From the NCBI RefSeq assembly GCF_004364325.1, contig NZ_SOCP01000016.1:1-64000 (forward strand): a stretch of 64,000 nt of DNA, in the 5' to 3' direction. A program made the translations under genes and the position numbers. Source of the stretch: Actinophytocola oryzae. Its GTDB lineage: Bacteria > Actinomycetota > Actinomycetes > Mycobacteriales > Pseudonocardiaceae. Of the stretch, positions 12,561 to 21,205 are shown in pieces. The stretch's first letter is position 1. Each line of letters begins with the position of its first letter. Below the pieces are notes generated by a model. That model saw only the letters and a program-made list of their open reading frames with translations, had not been told where the DNA came from and searched no databases.

Positions 12561-14153
12561 TCACTTGCCGTGTAACTGGCGCAGGTAGTCGTAGCAGGTC
12601 GGCACCGTGTCCAGGATCCGACGTTGCTCCTGTTTGACTCGCGCGAACAGCGGCTCGGCCTGGTCGGCCAGTTCCGGTCGTGCGGCCAGCATCGGCAGCG
12701 AGTGGTCCGGCAGGAAGTCCAGACCGGCCAGGATGCAGTAGTAGTTGCTGTTGCTCCAGAAGTTGCGGAACTCCGCCTCGAAGTTGTCGTAGTAGGTCTC
12801 CTCGCCGACCACCGGCATGCTGACCGGCAGTCCCGCCCGGTACATGGCGACCTTCTCGGCGATGGCGTCGGCGAGCGGGAGTTCCTTGCAGGCACGCCAG
12901 AACGGTGTGTCGTCCCGTGGCGCGAACGTGAAGTGGGCCTGCACGAAGTCCCGCGAGTCGTCGAACATCACCTCGATCTCGCGGTTGAACCGGTCACGCA
13001 TGACCGGCTCGAAGTTCTTGTCCGGGAAGTGTTTCACCAGCTGGTAGAGCGCGGCGTAGGCGAAGTAGATGCCCGTCGACTCCAGCGGTTCCAGGAAGCA
13101 GGACGCCAGGCCGACACTGACGACGTTGCGCACCCATGCCCGGCGGTTGCGGCCGACCCGGAACCGGATCTGGTTGAGCGTCTGCTCTTCCGGGTCGAGG
13201 CCCCACATCCGGCAGAACTCCAGGGTCGCCTCGTCCTGGTTGGCGAACCGGCTGGAGTAGACGTAGCCGCTGCCGAAACGGCCGAGCATCGGGATCTTCC
13301 AGGTCCAGCCCGACGACATCGCGATCGACGACGTGTACGGCTCGACGCCGTGCGCCTCGTCGTCGTGGGGGACGGCGGTCGCCACGGCACGGTCGTTGAG
13401 CAGGTGGTCGCTCATGTCCAGGAACGGCTCGCGCATCGCCTGGTTGATCAGCAACCCGCGGAATCCGGAGCAGTCGACGAACAGGTCGCCCTCGATCAGG
13501 CGGCCACCCTGGGTCCGCAGGCCCGTCACGTGGCCGCGCTGGTCGAGGACCGCCTCGGTCATCATGTCCTCGATGTGCACCGCGCCCTGTTTGTCCACGG
13601 CGAACTGGCGCAGGTAGTCGGCGACCAGCTGAGCGTCGAAGTGCCACGCGTAGTTGGTCCACCGGGTGCCGTCGGCGTTGCGGGGCGCCAGGTTCGCGTC
13701 CAGCGCGGGCGCCTGCGGGTAGCACGCCCGGTCGAACCGCTCAGCTGTCTCGCCTGCGAGTGCGCGGTGCGTCCAGTAGTGCGACAGCGGCAGGTTCTGG
13801 TAGGTGGGCAGCAGGCCGAACAGGTGGTAGAACTCGTCCGGCGCACCACTTCGCTGTCGTGACGTCGCCTCGCCCGCGCCGGGCGTGCGCCAGTTCACGT
13901 ACTTGATGCCCATCTTGAAGCTGGCGTTGCACGCCCGCATCCAGTCGTCCTCCGGCACGCCGAGGAAGTCGAACAACACCCTGTGCAGGTTCGGGATGGT
14001 CGCCTCACCCACCCCGATCCTCGGCACGGCAGGCGACTCCAGCACCGTGACCGACACCTGCTGACCGAGCGCCCGGCCGAGGTAGGCGGCACTCATCCAG
14101 CCCGCGGTCCCGCCACCGAGCACGACGATCTTCCGGATTCTGCGGTCGCCCAC
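12561..14153 (-). CDS. FAD-dependent tryptophan halogenase (RebH/PrnA type)
   Basis: 530 residues, the length of RebH. It carries the FAD motif GGGTAGWM (13-20), the flavin-halogenase signature SGWTWKIP, the catalytic Lys80 in FKMGIKY (PrnA Lys79) and the Glu of PLESTGIYF (PrnA Glu346). Family knowledge: FADH2 and O2 form HOCl, which travels to the Lys, and free tryptophan is halogenated. The overall sequence looks closer to the tryptophan 7-halogenases RebH, PrnA and KtzQ than to 5- or 6-halogenases, but regiochemistry is inferred. No flavin reductase, the usual partner, is visible in the window. Start is GTG at 14153 with AGGGGG 8 bases upstream. It is the first gene of the halogenase-ligase-NRPS run, so chlorotryptophan or a derivative is probably a building block. 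None of the three visible A domains has a tryptophan-like code. Confidence 0.96.
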   Translation of the reverse strand: MGDRRIRKIVVLGGGTAGWMSAAYLGRALGQQVSVTVLESPAVPRIGVGEATIPNLHRVLFDFLGVPEDDWMRACNASFKMGIKYVNWRTPGAGEATSRQRSGAPDEFYHLFGLLPTYQNLPLSHYWTHRALAGETAERFDRACYPQAPALDANLAPRNADGTRWTNYAWHFDAQLVADYLRQFAVDKQGAVHIEDMMTEAVLDQRGHVTGLRTQGGRLIEGDLFVDCSGFRGLLINQAMREPFLDMSDHLLNDRAVATAVPHDDEAHGVEPYTSSIAMSSGWTWKIPMLGRFGSGYVYSSRFANQDEATLEFCRMWGLDPEEQTLNQIRFRVGRNRRAWVRNVVSVGLASCFLEPLESTGIYFAYAALYQLVKHFPDKNFEPVMRDRFNREIEVMFDDSRDFVQAHFTFAPRDDTPFWRACKELPLADAIAEKVAMYRAGLPVSMPVVGEETYYDNFEAEFRNFWSNSNYYCILAGLDFLPDHSLPMLAARPELADQAEPLFARVKQEQRRILDTVPTCYDYLRQLHGK

Positions 14154-14628
14154 AGTTCATACCCCCTAATGCCATTACGACGGACACACGAATACGTCGC
14201 CAATCCGTCATCGCAAGATATTCCGGCGTCTGAATTCCGACATTTCGACGTTATTCGCGAACGCCGGGGCCGGCAGTCGGCACGACGAACGTCCCTCTTA
14301 GCGCGTCGGCAGGCCGAATCGGCGCACGAGGCACGCGGCCGACCGCACGTGAGCAGCAAGTTCCGACTAGCAGTCGCCCGTTCTACACGGGCATTCAAGC
14401 TCCACCCCGATCCCCCAGAGATCGTTTTTGTGTGTCATCCCCAGAAAGCTGCGACCCGCATCCAGTCGTGGCTCCAAAGCAACTCTAACAAATCAGGCCC
14501 GCCGCGTCACGGATGTTGACGTCGGAGTTCTGCGCCAGATTCCTCCGATATTGTCGTTTTTGGGCTGTCCGAGGCCGCGGAACGCGCACGTCCGGCATCG
14601 TGACGACGGTGCGGAGACGTGTTCCGGG
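14154..14628. other. 475-base gap upstream of the halogenase operon
   Basis: No supported gene on either strand. Base composition is clearly lower in GC than the flanks, particularly 14160-14300 and 14400-14590, as expected for a promoter region. It should hold the promoter of the minus-strand halogenase-ligase-NRPS operon and the 3' end of the transporter transcript. I see no strong hairpin terminator and no convincing operator. Confidence 0.45.
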
Positions 14629-15288
14629 TCAGTCCCGGCGGGCGGCGACCAGCTGGGTCGCGGCGACGCTGAGGGCCATCAGCACGACGGCCACGGCCGC
14701 GTACCCGGTCGCGGAGGCCACGGTGTCACCGGTGACCGATCCGTTGCGGGTCAACAGTGTCATCGCCGGGTTGACGGGTGGGATCCACCGCACCAGTACG
14801 AACAACAGCAACAGCAACAGTGTCGTCAGCAGGCCGTAGCCGGGACGGCGGATCATCAGCCGGGAGGTAACCAGGCCGATCGCGACACCGACGCAGGCGC
14901 CGGTGAGCAGGGCTTCCGCCCCGGCGAACAACTCCAACCCGGTCACGTCGCGGAACCCGAAAACCAGCGGCACAGCGAGCAGGAGCGCACTCAGCACGGC
15001 ACAGCACGCGAGCACGACCCACGCCGTGGCGATCAGCAGCGAGCGCGACCGGCCCGCGTTCACCGCCGTGATGGTGCGCTGCACCGGATCCTCCACACCG
15101 ATCAGCGACACCGTCAGCCATGCCGCGAGCACCAGGGTGGCCACGGTCATCACACCGAAGATCGGCGCCACGGGCTGCGCATTGTCCCCATGCACCAGCA
15201 ACATCGCCACCACGCAGTACAACAACGTCGGCGGCAGGTAGCGCTGGGAGTGCAGCAGGATGGCCAGCGTGTAGCGGAACAACGCCAT
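14629..15288 (-). CDS. ABC transporter permease, ABC-2-like
   Basis: A 219-residue integral membrane protein with about six hydrophobic segments, for example around residues 15-35, 45-65, 85-110 and 160-180. Its ATG overlaps the stop of the preceding ATPase by one base (TGATG), so the two are translationally coupled and should form one transporter. The chosen start (MALFRYTLA) is this overlapping ATG; longer readings extend into the ATPase. Its place between MbtH/ATPase and the halogenase suggests export of, or self-resistance to, the peptide made by the NRPS. That role is inferred from position, because half-transporters of this kind are not diagnostic by sequence. Confidence 0.82.
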   Translation of the reverse strand: MALFRYTLAILLHSQRYLPPTLLYCVVAMLLVHGDNAQPVAPIFGVMTVATLVLAAWLTVSLIGVEDPVQRTITAVNAGRSRSLLIATAWVVLACCAVLSALLLAVPLVFGFRDVTGLELFAGAEALLTGACVGVAIGLVTSRLMIRRPGYGLLTTLLLLLLFVLVRWIPPVNPAMTLLTRNGSVTGDTVASATGYAAVAVVLMALSVAATQLVAARRD

Positions 15289-16172
15289 CACCGGACTTCT
15301 CCGGCATCGCCGTCGGACGCGGCCGTGATCCGTTCCGCCACGGCCTCGTCCACCCGCGCGACCGACCAACCATGTCGCAGGGCGGCCAGCAGCAGGCCGT
15401 CGGCGTCCGGTTTGCCCACCCGCACCAGGACGCGATCGCCTTCCCAGCGCGTGGAAATCGCCGACGCCAGCACGGCCTCGACATCATCGCGCGGCCAGCC
15501 GTCGACGCCGGACGGCGCCTCCAGCACCAGCCGCACCACCAGCGTCGCCTGCACCGCCTCGACATCGCCGGGGCGGACTCTGCCGTGGTCGATCCGGTAG
15601 ACACGTGTCGCGTTCGTCCGGACTGTCGCCTCGCGATGGTCGGTGAACACGACGGTGCCGCCGTTCGCGGCACACTCCGCCATCACCTCGGCGAGCACAC
15701 CGTGTGCCGAGCGGTCCAGGCCCGACCAGGGCTCGTCCAGCACCAGTAGTTCCGGTGGCACGACCAACGCCTGCGCCAGCCCCACCTTCTGCAGGTTTCC
15801 CTTGGACAGCCGGCGAAGCGCGGTGTCGAACCCGCCCGCGAGCGCGAACCGGTCCAGCAGTCGCTCGGCCGCGCGGCCGGCCTCCCGGCCGGAAAGCCCG
15901 CGGATCCGCCCCATGTGGGTCAGGTACGAACGCGCGGTCAGCCGCTCGTCGGACGGAAACCGTTCCGGCACATAGCCGACGCGTGCCGGCCGACCCGTGA
16001 CCGTGCCCGACGTCGGGCGGGTGACGCCGACGAGAATGCGCAGCAGCGTCGACTTGCCGGACCCGTTGCCGCCCGCGATCGCGGTGATGTCACCGGACTC
16101 GAGGTCCATGACCACATCGGAAAGCACCGTGCGGTCCCGGCCATAACGCTTGCTGACATCGCTCACTCGCAC
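15288..16172 (-). CDS. ABC transporter ATP-binding protein
   Basis: 294 residues with Walker A GGNGSGKST (about residues 34-42), the signature LSKGN, Walker B LLVLDEP and an H-loop region TDHRE. The signature is LSKGN rather than LSGGQ, as in several ABC-2-type exporters. After the nucleotide-binding domain comes an extension of about 90 residues without a clear motif. GTG start at 16172, with GAGG about 10 bases upstream. It is coupled to the downstream permease (TGATG overlap) and lies about 150 bases after MbtH on the same strand. Probable role: energising export of the cluster product. Confidence 0.9.
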   Translation of the reverse strand: MRVSDVSKRYGRDRTVLSDVVMDLESGDITAIAGGNGSGKSTLLRILVGVTRPTSGTVTGRPARVGYVPERFPSDERLTARSYLTHMGRIRGLSGREAGRAAERLLDRFALAGGFDTALRRLSKGNLQKVGLAQALVVPPELLVLDEPWSGLDRSAHGVLAEVMAECAANGGTVVFTDHREATVRTNATRVYRIDHGRVRPGDVEAVQATLVVRLVLEAPSGVDGWPRDDVEAVLASAISTRWEGDRVLVRVGKPDADGLLLAALRHGWSVARVDEAVAERITAASDGDAGEVR

Positions 16173-16321
16173 CGCAGAAGTCCTCGCGACTCGAAGTTCG
16201 CCAACTCATCGCATTCAACCGAACGCGGAGCATAACAAACTCGAGCGGTGCTGACCCACGGCACACAGGCCTGCCGAGCCCACCCTGTCAGGCGAGCAGG
16301 CTCCACCGGTCGATCACTGTT

Positions 16322-16555
16322 TCAGCTGCCGGAACGGCGGACCGCGTCGGCCTCCATCGCCTCGACGAGACTTCTTGGCCGCATGTCGGTCCAATGGGTC
16401 TCGACGTAGGCCAAACAGGTTTCGCGGTCACTCTCGGGCAGTTCGACTGTCCAACCCGGCGGCACGTCGGCGAAGCTGGGCCAGAGCGAGTACTGCCGCT
16501 CGTCGTTGGCCAGCACGAGAAAACGACCGTTTTCGTCATCGAACGGATTGCTCAT
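16322..16555 (-). CDS. MbtH-family NRPS accessory protein
   Basis: 77 residues beginning [12 protein letters not shown], with the family core: [10 protein letters not shown], the P-x-GW segment (VPPGWTVE), the CLAYVE region and a C-terminal TDMRPRSL. MbtH proteins bind adenylation domains and are often needed for their folding and activity, so this one probably serves the NRPS in this window. ATG at 16555 with AGGGG six bases upstream (GGGAGGGGAACCC). It is the first minus-strand gene of the cluster and is divergent from the PLP enzyme at 16717. Length and motifs match the family fully. Confidence 0.97.
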   Translation of the reverse strand: MSNPFDDENGRFLVLANDERQYSLWPSFADVPPGWTVELPESDRETCLAYVETHWTDMRPRSLVEAMEADAVRRSGS

Positions 16556-16716
16556 GGGTTCCCCTCCCAGGACGCCCGAACGCGATCCAGTCTGGCGTCG
16601 CGGGCCACCCACGACAACCACCCAAGGCAACTGTGACGACTATCACAACAAGTCCGGCGCATTCGTAAAAACGGACTTTCGATTGTTCCGGGCCACCGCA
16701 CGATTCGACCGAATGT
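16556..16716. promoter_or_regulatory. Divergent promoter region, mbtH / PLP enzyme
   Basis: 161 bases between divergent starts. The middle, 16630-16720, is lower in GC than the surroundings. It should carry promoters for both transcripts; I could not assign individual -10/-35 boxes or an operator with confidence. Confidence 0.4.
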
Positions 16717-18069
16717 ATGCTTGTCGTGAACTCGCATCCACTGGCCCCTTCATTCGCCACCCCCACCGCACGAAGGGTCCGTGCCTTGTTGAGCGTTGCC
16801 GAAACCAGTTCACATTACGTACTGCTGTGCCCCGTCTGCGGTTGGCGGGGTCCCGACGACGGTCTCCGGCTCGAATGCCCGCAACCGCACGCGCCGGGAC
16901 TGCTCCAGGTCGTGTACGCCACGAACGCCTTTCCCCGGCCACGCGGCGACGACGGTCTCTTCCGGTATCGCGACTGGCTCCCGGTCCGCAGAACGCTGAC
17001 CGGCGCCGTCCGGCCGGAGGTGTACCACGGTGCGGCGCTCGGCAGACGGCTCGGCCTGCCGAACCTGTGGATCGCGTTCAACGGCTACTGGCCGGAACGC
17101 GGGTGCGCGATGACAACGTCGACGTTCAAGGAACTCGAGGCGTACACGGCACTGGGCAGGCTGCCGCACGACGCGCCGACGCTGGTGGTGTCGTCGGCCG
17201 GGAACACGGCCGCCGCGTTCGCCGCGCTGGCATCCCGGTACGAGATGCCGTGCGTGATCGTCGTGCCCGCGGCGGCCACGGACCGGCTGATGTTCCAGCG
17301 GCCACTCGCCCCGTGCGTCCGGCTCGTCATGCTGGAACACGGCGACTACACCGATGCCATCGCCTTCGGCCAGTCCCTCGCGACGGCACTCGACGGGCAG
17401 GTGGAGGGCGGCGCGAAGAACGTGGCACGGCGCGCGGGCCTCGCGACGGTGTTGCTGGCCGCCGCGGAGGCGATGCCGGTCCTGCCGGACTACTACGTCC
17501 AGGCGGTCGGCAGTGGCGCGGGCGCGATCGCGGTGCACGAGGCGGCCCGCAGGCTGGTCGCCGCGGGCACGGCCGATCGGGTGCCGAAGTTGCTGCTGTG
17601 CCAGAACGAGTCGTTCGCGCCGCTCCACGACGCCTGGCGGCGCGAACGCGACGGCCGCGAGTGGCCACGCCCGACGGGGACCGCCGTCTTCGCGGACGAG
17701 CTGGTGAACCGCCTGCCACCGTACGGAGTCCTGGGCGGCGTGCGTGACTGCCTGCTGGAAAGTGACGGCGACATGCTCGTCGCGGACCGGCCCGCCGCAC
17801 TCGCGGCCCGGCGGTTGTTCCAGGACGTCGAGGGAATCGACATCGAACCGGCCGCGGCGGTCGCACTCGCGTGCCTGTGCGAAGCCGCCGCGACCGGCAT
17901 GGTCGACCGTGACGCGACACTGTTGTTGAACGTCACCGGCGGCGGTCGCCGCAGACTGGCCGAGACGACACCGCTCAGGCCGCCGGATCAGGTATTTTCT
18001 GTGTCACAGAACGACTTGCGCGACGGCACATTCCCTCGGGAACTGCTCCGGGCCCGCGCACTCAGCTGA
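16717..18069 (+). CDS. Threonine synthase/cysteate synthase-like PLP enzyme
   Basis: 450 residues, fold-type II PLP enzyme. Visible: an N-terminal cysteine-containing segment (CPVCGW then LECPQPH), an FNGYWP segment, the putative PLP lysine in TSTFKELEAY, the SSAGNTAAAFAAL phosphate/cofactor motif, AVGSGAGAI, and a C-terminal VTGGGRRR. Threonine synthases convert O-phosphohomoserine; cysteate synthases use O-phosphoserine and sulfite. The TFKELEA and FNGYWP features look to me more like cysteate synthase than housekeeping threonine synthase, a judgement from memory of the families. It is divergent from mbtH, so it probably makes a non-standard amino acid for the NRPS. The ATG at 16717 has no ribosome site; a TTG at 16786 or 16789 with AAGGG 8-11 bases upstream may be the true start, just before the conserved AETSSHYVLLCPVCG. 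Confidence 0.85.
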   Translation: MLVVNSHPLAPSFATPTARRVRALLSVAETSSHYVLLCPVCGWRGPDDGLRLECPQPHAPGLLQVVYATNAFPRPRGDDGLFRYRDWLPVRRTLTGAVRPEVYHGAALGRRLGLPNLWIAFNGYWPERGCAMTTSTFKELEAYTALGRLPHDAPTLVVSSAGNTAAAFAALASRYEMPCVIVVPAAATDRLMFQRPLAPCVRLVMLEHGDYTDAIAFGQSLATALDGQVEGGAKNVARRAGLATVLLAAAEAMPVLPDYYVQAVGSGAGAIAVHEAARRLVAAGTADRVPKLLLCQNESFAPLHDAWRRERDGREWPRPTGTAVFADELVNRLPPYGVLGGVRDCLLESDGDMLVADRPAALAARRLFQDVEGIDIEPAAAVALACLCEAAATGMVDRDATLLLNVTGGGRRRLAETTPLRPPDQVFSVSQNDLRDGTFPRELLRARALS

Positions 18070-18090
18070 CACCGCTCCCCCGCGCACCGG

Positions 18091-18747
18091 CTAGTCCTTC
18101 GCCCGGCCTACGCGGACCGGCAAGCGCCGGCGTGCGGCCGGGTCGCGCGTTCCGGCGACGAGCACACAGATCGCGGTGACCAGGATGGCCGACCACCTCA
18201 GGTGGGCCGGGGTCCATTCCGCCCCGAAGCCGACCATCATCGGCGCCTGTGGGATCGACGCCGTCGGCAGTAGCGCGGCCAGGAGCGCGGGGGTGGTGAT
18301 GATCCCGGGATGGTCGAAGCCGTGGCGACGGCCCCACACGGCCACGGCCCAGAGCACGGCGAGTGCCGCGGCGAACTCGACCGTGAGGCCCACGCCGAGG
18401 GCCCGGCGATCACCAGCCGGTGCCGTGGGGAGGTAGCGGGCCAGCACAATCGTCCACAGTGGACCTACCACGGCGCAGGCACAGCCGATCCGCAGCCAGA
18501 GCCTGCGGGCCAGGCTGTACGGGCTGGCCTGCAGGGTGACCGCCGCGCCGTCATCGAGCACGTACCCGCCACCCAGTGCCAGCAGCAGGCCCAGCACACG
18601 CGGGTCCCCGACGACGTCCTGCGTGTCGCCGCCGCGTACCGCCAGGAACGCCGCGCCGGCGACAGCGCCGATCGCGAACGGCGCCAGGCGCAGACTGCGC
18701 ACCAGGTGGCCGCTGCGAACCAGTTCCCATGCCACGGACGGTGTCAT
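18091..18747 (-). CDS. ABC transporter permease (second membrane subunit)
   Basis: 218 residues with several membrane segments (AFAIGAVAGAAFLAV-type stretch near residue 28, then about 50-70, 85-105, 120-145 and 185-205). The ATG at 18747 overlaps the stop of the upstream permease by four bases (ATGA), so it is the last gene of the sigma/anti-sigma/ABC operon. Not similar enough to any characterised subunit to assign a substrate; likely pairs with the 18744-19520 permease and the ATPase. Confidence 0.75.
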   Translation of the reverse strand: MTPSVAWELVRSGHLVRSLRLAPFAIGAVAGAAFLAVRGGDTQDVVGDPRVLGLLLALGGGYVLDDGAAVTLQASPYSLARRLWLRIGCACAVVGPLWTIVLARYLPTAPAGDRRALGVGLTVEFAAALAVLWAVAVWGRRHGFDHPGIITTPALLAALLPTASIPQAPMMVGFGAEWTPAHLRWSAILVTAICVLVAGTRDPAARRRLPVRVGRAKD

Positions 18748-19520
18748 GACAGTTGGAGCCAGCCGAGGACGAGCGTGGCGGCCAGGACCGGCCCGCCGAC
18801 GAGAGCCAGCCGGGACCGCTGTGCGCGGTAGACGGCCGCGACGGCGGCGCAGGCACAGAGCCCCGCCAGGTAGGCGGCATGCAGCCACGGTTCGCCCTGC
18901 ACCGGCGACCGGACCCCCAGGATTCTCTCCGTCGACCACCACATCCACCAGACGCCTGCGTCGAACCGCCCGAAGGCCACCAGACCGCCCAGGGTCGCGA
19001 GGACGAAGACGATCAGTACGCCGCCCGCGAAGGGCAGCCAGCGCGCGGCGAGCACGCCGAGCAGTCCGGCGCCCGCCAGGATGAACGGGAGCTGGGCCAG
19101 CTCGCCCGCGGTCAGCACGTCCTGCCGCGGGATGTCGTTGACGCTGTCGACGAGAGCCATGGCCACCGCCGCGACCGCGCCGACGCCGGCCGGTGGGAGC
19201 GCGATCCCCAGGCTCATCGCCCAGGTTCGAATGGTGTCCGCGGTCGGCGTGACGTCCAGCGCCTCCTCGGCGTGGCCGCGGCGGGCGCCGCTCGCGACCA
19301 GGTTCGCCGCGAAGAGGACGAACATGGGCGCGAAGAACGCGACGGCGACGAAGATGGTGCCGTACCAGTAACCCGCGGTCCGGCCGTCGCTGGCACTGTC
19401 CAAAGCGGAGGTCACCGCGATGACGGCGGGCAGCGGCCACAGCACGGGATGCCGGACGAGGTGGCGCGCTTCCCGGCCGATCAGCGGCGTCATGGCGGCC
19501 GCGGAGTCCACAGTGGTCAT
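18744..19520 (-). CDS. ABC transporter permease (ABC-2-like)
   Basis: 258 residues, about six hydrophobic segments (for example PLPAVIAVTSAL, FVAVAFFAPMFVLFAANLV, a long one near 130-160 and GVLIVFVLATLGG). The start overlaps the ATPase stop by ATGA, and its own stop overlaps the next permease by ATGA. The segment RGHAEEALDVTP resembles the coupling region of ABC-2 permeases. Function inferred as a membrane subunit of the adjacent ATPase; substrate unknown. Confidence 0.8.
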   Translation of the reverse strand: MTTVDSAAAMTPLIGREARHLVRHPVLWPLPAVIAVTSALDSASDGRTAGYWYGTIFVAVAFFAPMFVLFAANLVASGARRGHAEEALDVTPTADTIRTWAMSLGIALPPAGVGAVAAVAMALVDSVNDIPRQDVLTAGELAQLPFILAGAGLLGVLAARWLPFAGGVLIVFVLATLGGLVAFGRFDAGVWWMWWSTERILGVRSPVQGEPWLHAAYLAGLCACAAVAAVYRAQRSRLALVGGPVLAATLVLGWLQLS

Positions 19521-20377
19521 GAGTGGGTGACCTCCGGTTCGAACTCGCCCACCAGCAGCAGGTACGCGTCCTCCAGTGTCGGTGGGATCAGCTCGGCGCC
19601 CCGGGGTGGGTCGCCGACATTGCGGTAGGCGCCGTCACCGGTGCGCCACGCCGCGAGCGCGGCAGGCGAGCGCCGTGTGTCCGTCCACACGCGACCTTCG
19701 GCCCGCGCCGTCAGCTCCGCCGGAGTACCGGCGAACCGGGCCCGGCCCTGGTGGATCACGGCGATCCTGGTGCACAGCGCGGTGATGTCCTCGGTCTGGT
19801 GGCTGGACATGACCACCGTGCGCCCCTCGCCCGCCTGGGAGATCATCTCCCGGAACCGCAGCCGCTGCTCCGGGTCGAGGCCGACCGTCGGCTCGTCGAG
19901 GACGAGCAGGTCGGGATCGCCCAGCATGGCCTGCGCCAGGCCGACACGCCTGCGCATGCCGCCGGACAGGGCCCGGATCCGCTTCGCGCTGACGGACTCC
20001 AGCCCGGTCAGCGCGATGACCCGGCGGACCTCGTCGTGCCGGGGCCGCCGGTCGGTCATCTCCTTCAGGATCGCCACGTAGTCGACGAACTCGAAGACGG
20101 TGAAGCCCCGGTGGAAGCCCGCGTCCTGGGGCAGGTAGCCGAGGCGTTCGCGGATCCTGGTGCGGTCGTCGGGGCGCGACGGATCGCGGCCCAGCAGGGT
20201 CACCGTGCCCCGGTCCGGCGCCAGTACGGTGGCGATCGTGCGGAGCAGGGTCGTCTTGCCCGCCCCGTTCGGACCGAGCAGTCCGGTCACCCCGGGGTCG
20301 GCTTCGAGGTCGACGCTGTCCAGTGCCGTCGTGCGGCCGAAGGACTTGGTCGCGCCGCGCACACTCACCGTGGTCAT
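19517..20377 (-). CDS. ABC transporter ATP-binding protein
   Basis: 286 residues. Walker A GPNGAGKTT (about 40-48), Q-loop YLPQDAGF, signature LSGGMRRR, Walker B LLVLDEPTVGLDP and switch His in MSSHQTEDI, all intact; layout as in ABC-2/drug-resistance-type ATPases. ATG at 20377 shares ATGA with the upstream anti-sigma gene, and its stop shares ATGA with the downstream permease. The operon order sigma factor, anti-sigma, ATPase, two permeases suggests the transporter output is controlled by the ECF sigma factor. Confidence 0.93.
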   Translation of the reverse strand: MTTVSVRGATKSFGRTTALDSVDLEADPGVTGLLGPNGAGKTTLLRTIATVLAPDRGTVTLLGRDPSRPDDRTRIRERLGYLPQDAGFHRGFTVFEFVDYVAILKEMTDRRPRHDEVRRVIALTGLESVSAKRIRALSGGMRRRVGLAQAMLGDPDLLVLDEPTVGLDPEQRLRFREMISQAGEGRTVVMSSHQTEDITALCTRIAVIHQGRARFAGTPAELTARAEGRVWTDTRRSPAALAAWRTGDGAYRNVGDPPRGAELIPPTLEDAYLLLVGEFEPEVTHS

Positions 20378-21192
20378 GCGTTTCTCCCCAGCCTGATCGT
20401 GAAGGTGTCGCGGGTGACGGCGAGCCAGGTGGCGGCGCCGACGGCCACGGCGAGCCAGAAGACCTGGGCGCCGCCGCCGAAGGCGAGGTCGAGGTGACCC
20501 GCGATGGTGGTCGGTGCGGTCAGCAGCGTCCAGGCCGTGGCCACGACGCCGACCGCGACGACAGGCGTCACGCGGGCGGACAGGGCCAGCGCGGCGCAGG
20601 TGAGCCCGGCGGTGGGCAGTAGCCAGGCGGCAGGCCAGTTCGGGCCGGGTAACGCGAACCCGGCGGCGGCCACGATCGGCACCGTCACGGTCAGGACGGC
20701 GACCGTTCGGACCAGCAGCAGTCGCAGCCCCGGGTACGGGGCGGCGAGGCCGATCTCCCTGGTCGGGTCGAGGCCGCCTGCGAAGGCCACCGCGACACCG
20801 GCCAGCGGCCCGAGCGGGGCGACCACGAGAAACCGCTCCGGGAGACGCTCGTCGACCTGGGCCGCCCACGCAGCGAGCGCGAGCACCCCCGCGACGGCCA
20901 GCAGCCACGGCCCTCGCAGGGTCGGCGTCGCGGCGACGAGGCGTGCCGTGGCCTCGCCGACGCCGAGCCGGGTCAGCATCCGTTCGAGCCCGCGCAGGCG
21001 GGGTGCGTCGACCCGGTCGACCACCTCGTGCCAGATCGCCTCGGCCCGCCCGACGTCCACGTGGGACGAGATCGCGCCCCGGCAGGCCGCGCACCTCATC
21101 AGGTGCGCCTCGACGGACGCGGCCAGATCCGGCGGGGCGTCCCCCCGCGAGTACCGGCGGATCGCCTCCGGATCCAGGTGCCAGACGGTCAT
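20374..21192 (-). CDS. Membrane anti-sigma factor with zinc-finger (ZAS-like) N-terminus
   Basis: 272 residues. The N-terminal 45 residues carry the HxxxCxxC arrangement of ZAS anti-sigma domains (VEAHLMRCAACRG, residues about 27-39). Six or so membrane segments follow from about residue 95 to the end. The gene starts 13 bases after the stop of an ECF sigma factor and overlaps the ABC ATPase. Likely role: holds the sigma factor at the membrane and releases it on a signal sensed in or at the membrane. Having many membrane helices rather than one is less usual for this class; the C-terminal part could instead function with the transporter. Confidence 0.82.
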   Translation of the reverse strand: MTVWHLDPEAIRRYSRGDAPPDLAASVEAHLMRCAACRGAISSHVDVGRAEAIWHEVVDRVDAPRLRGLERMLTRLGVGEATARLVAATPTLRGPWLLAVAGVLALAAWAAQVDERLPERFLVVAPLGPLAGVAVAFAGGLDPTREIGLAAPYPGLRLLLVRTVAVLTVTVPIVAAAGFALPGPNWPAAWLLPTAGLTCAALALSARVTPVVAVGVVATAWTLLTAPTTIAGHLDLAFGGGAQVFWLAVAVGAATWLAVTRDTFTIRLGRNA

Positions 21193-21205
21193 GCCGACCT
21201 CCCCG

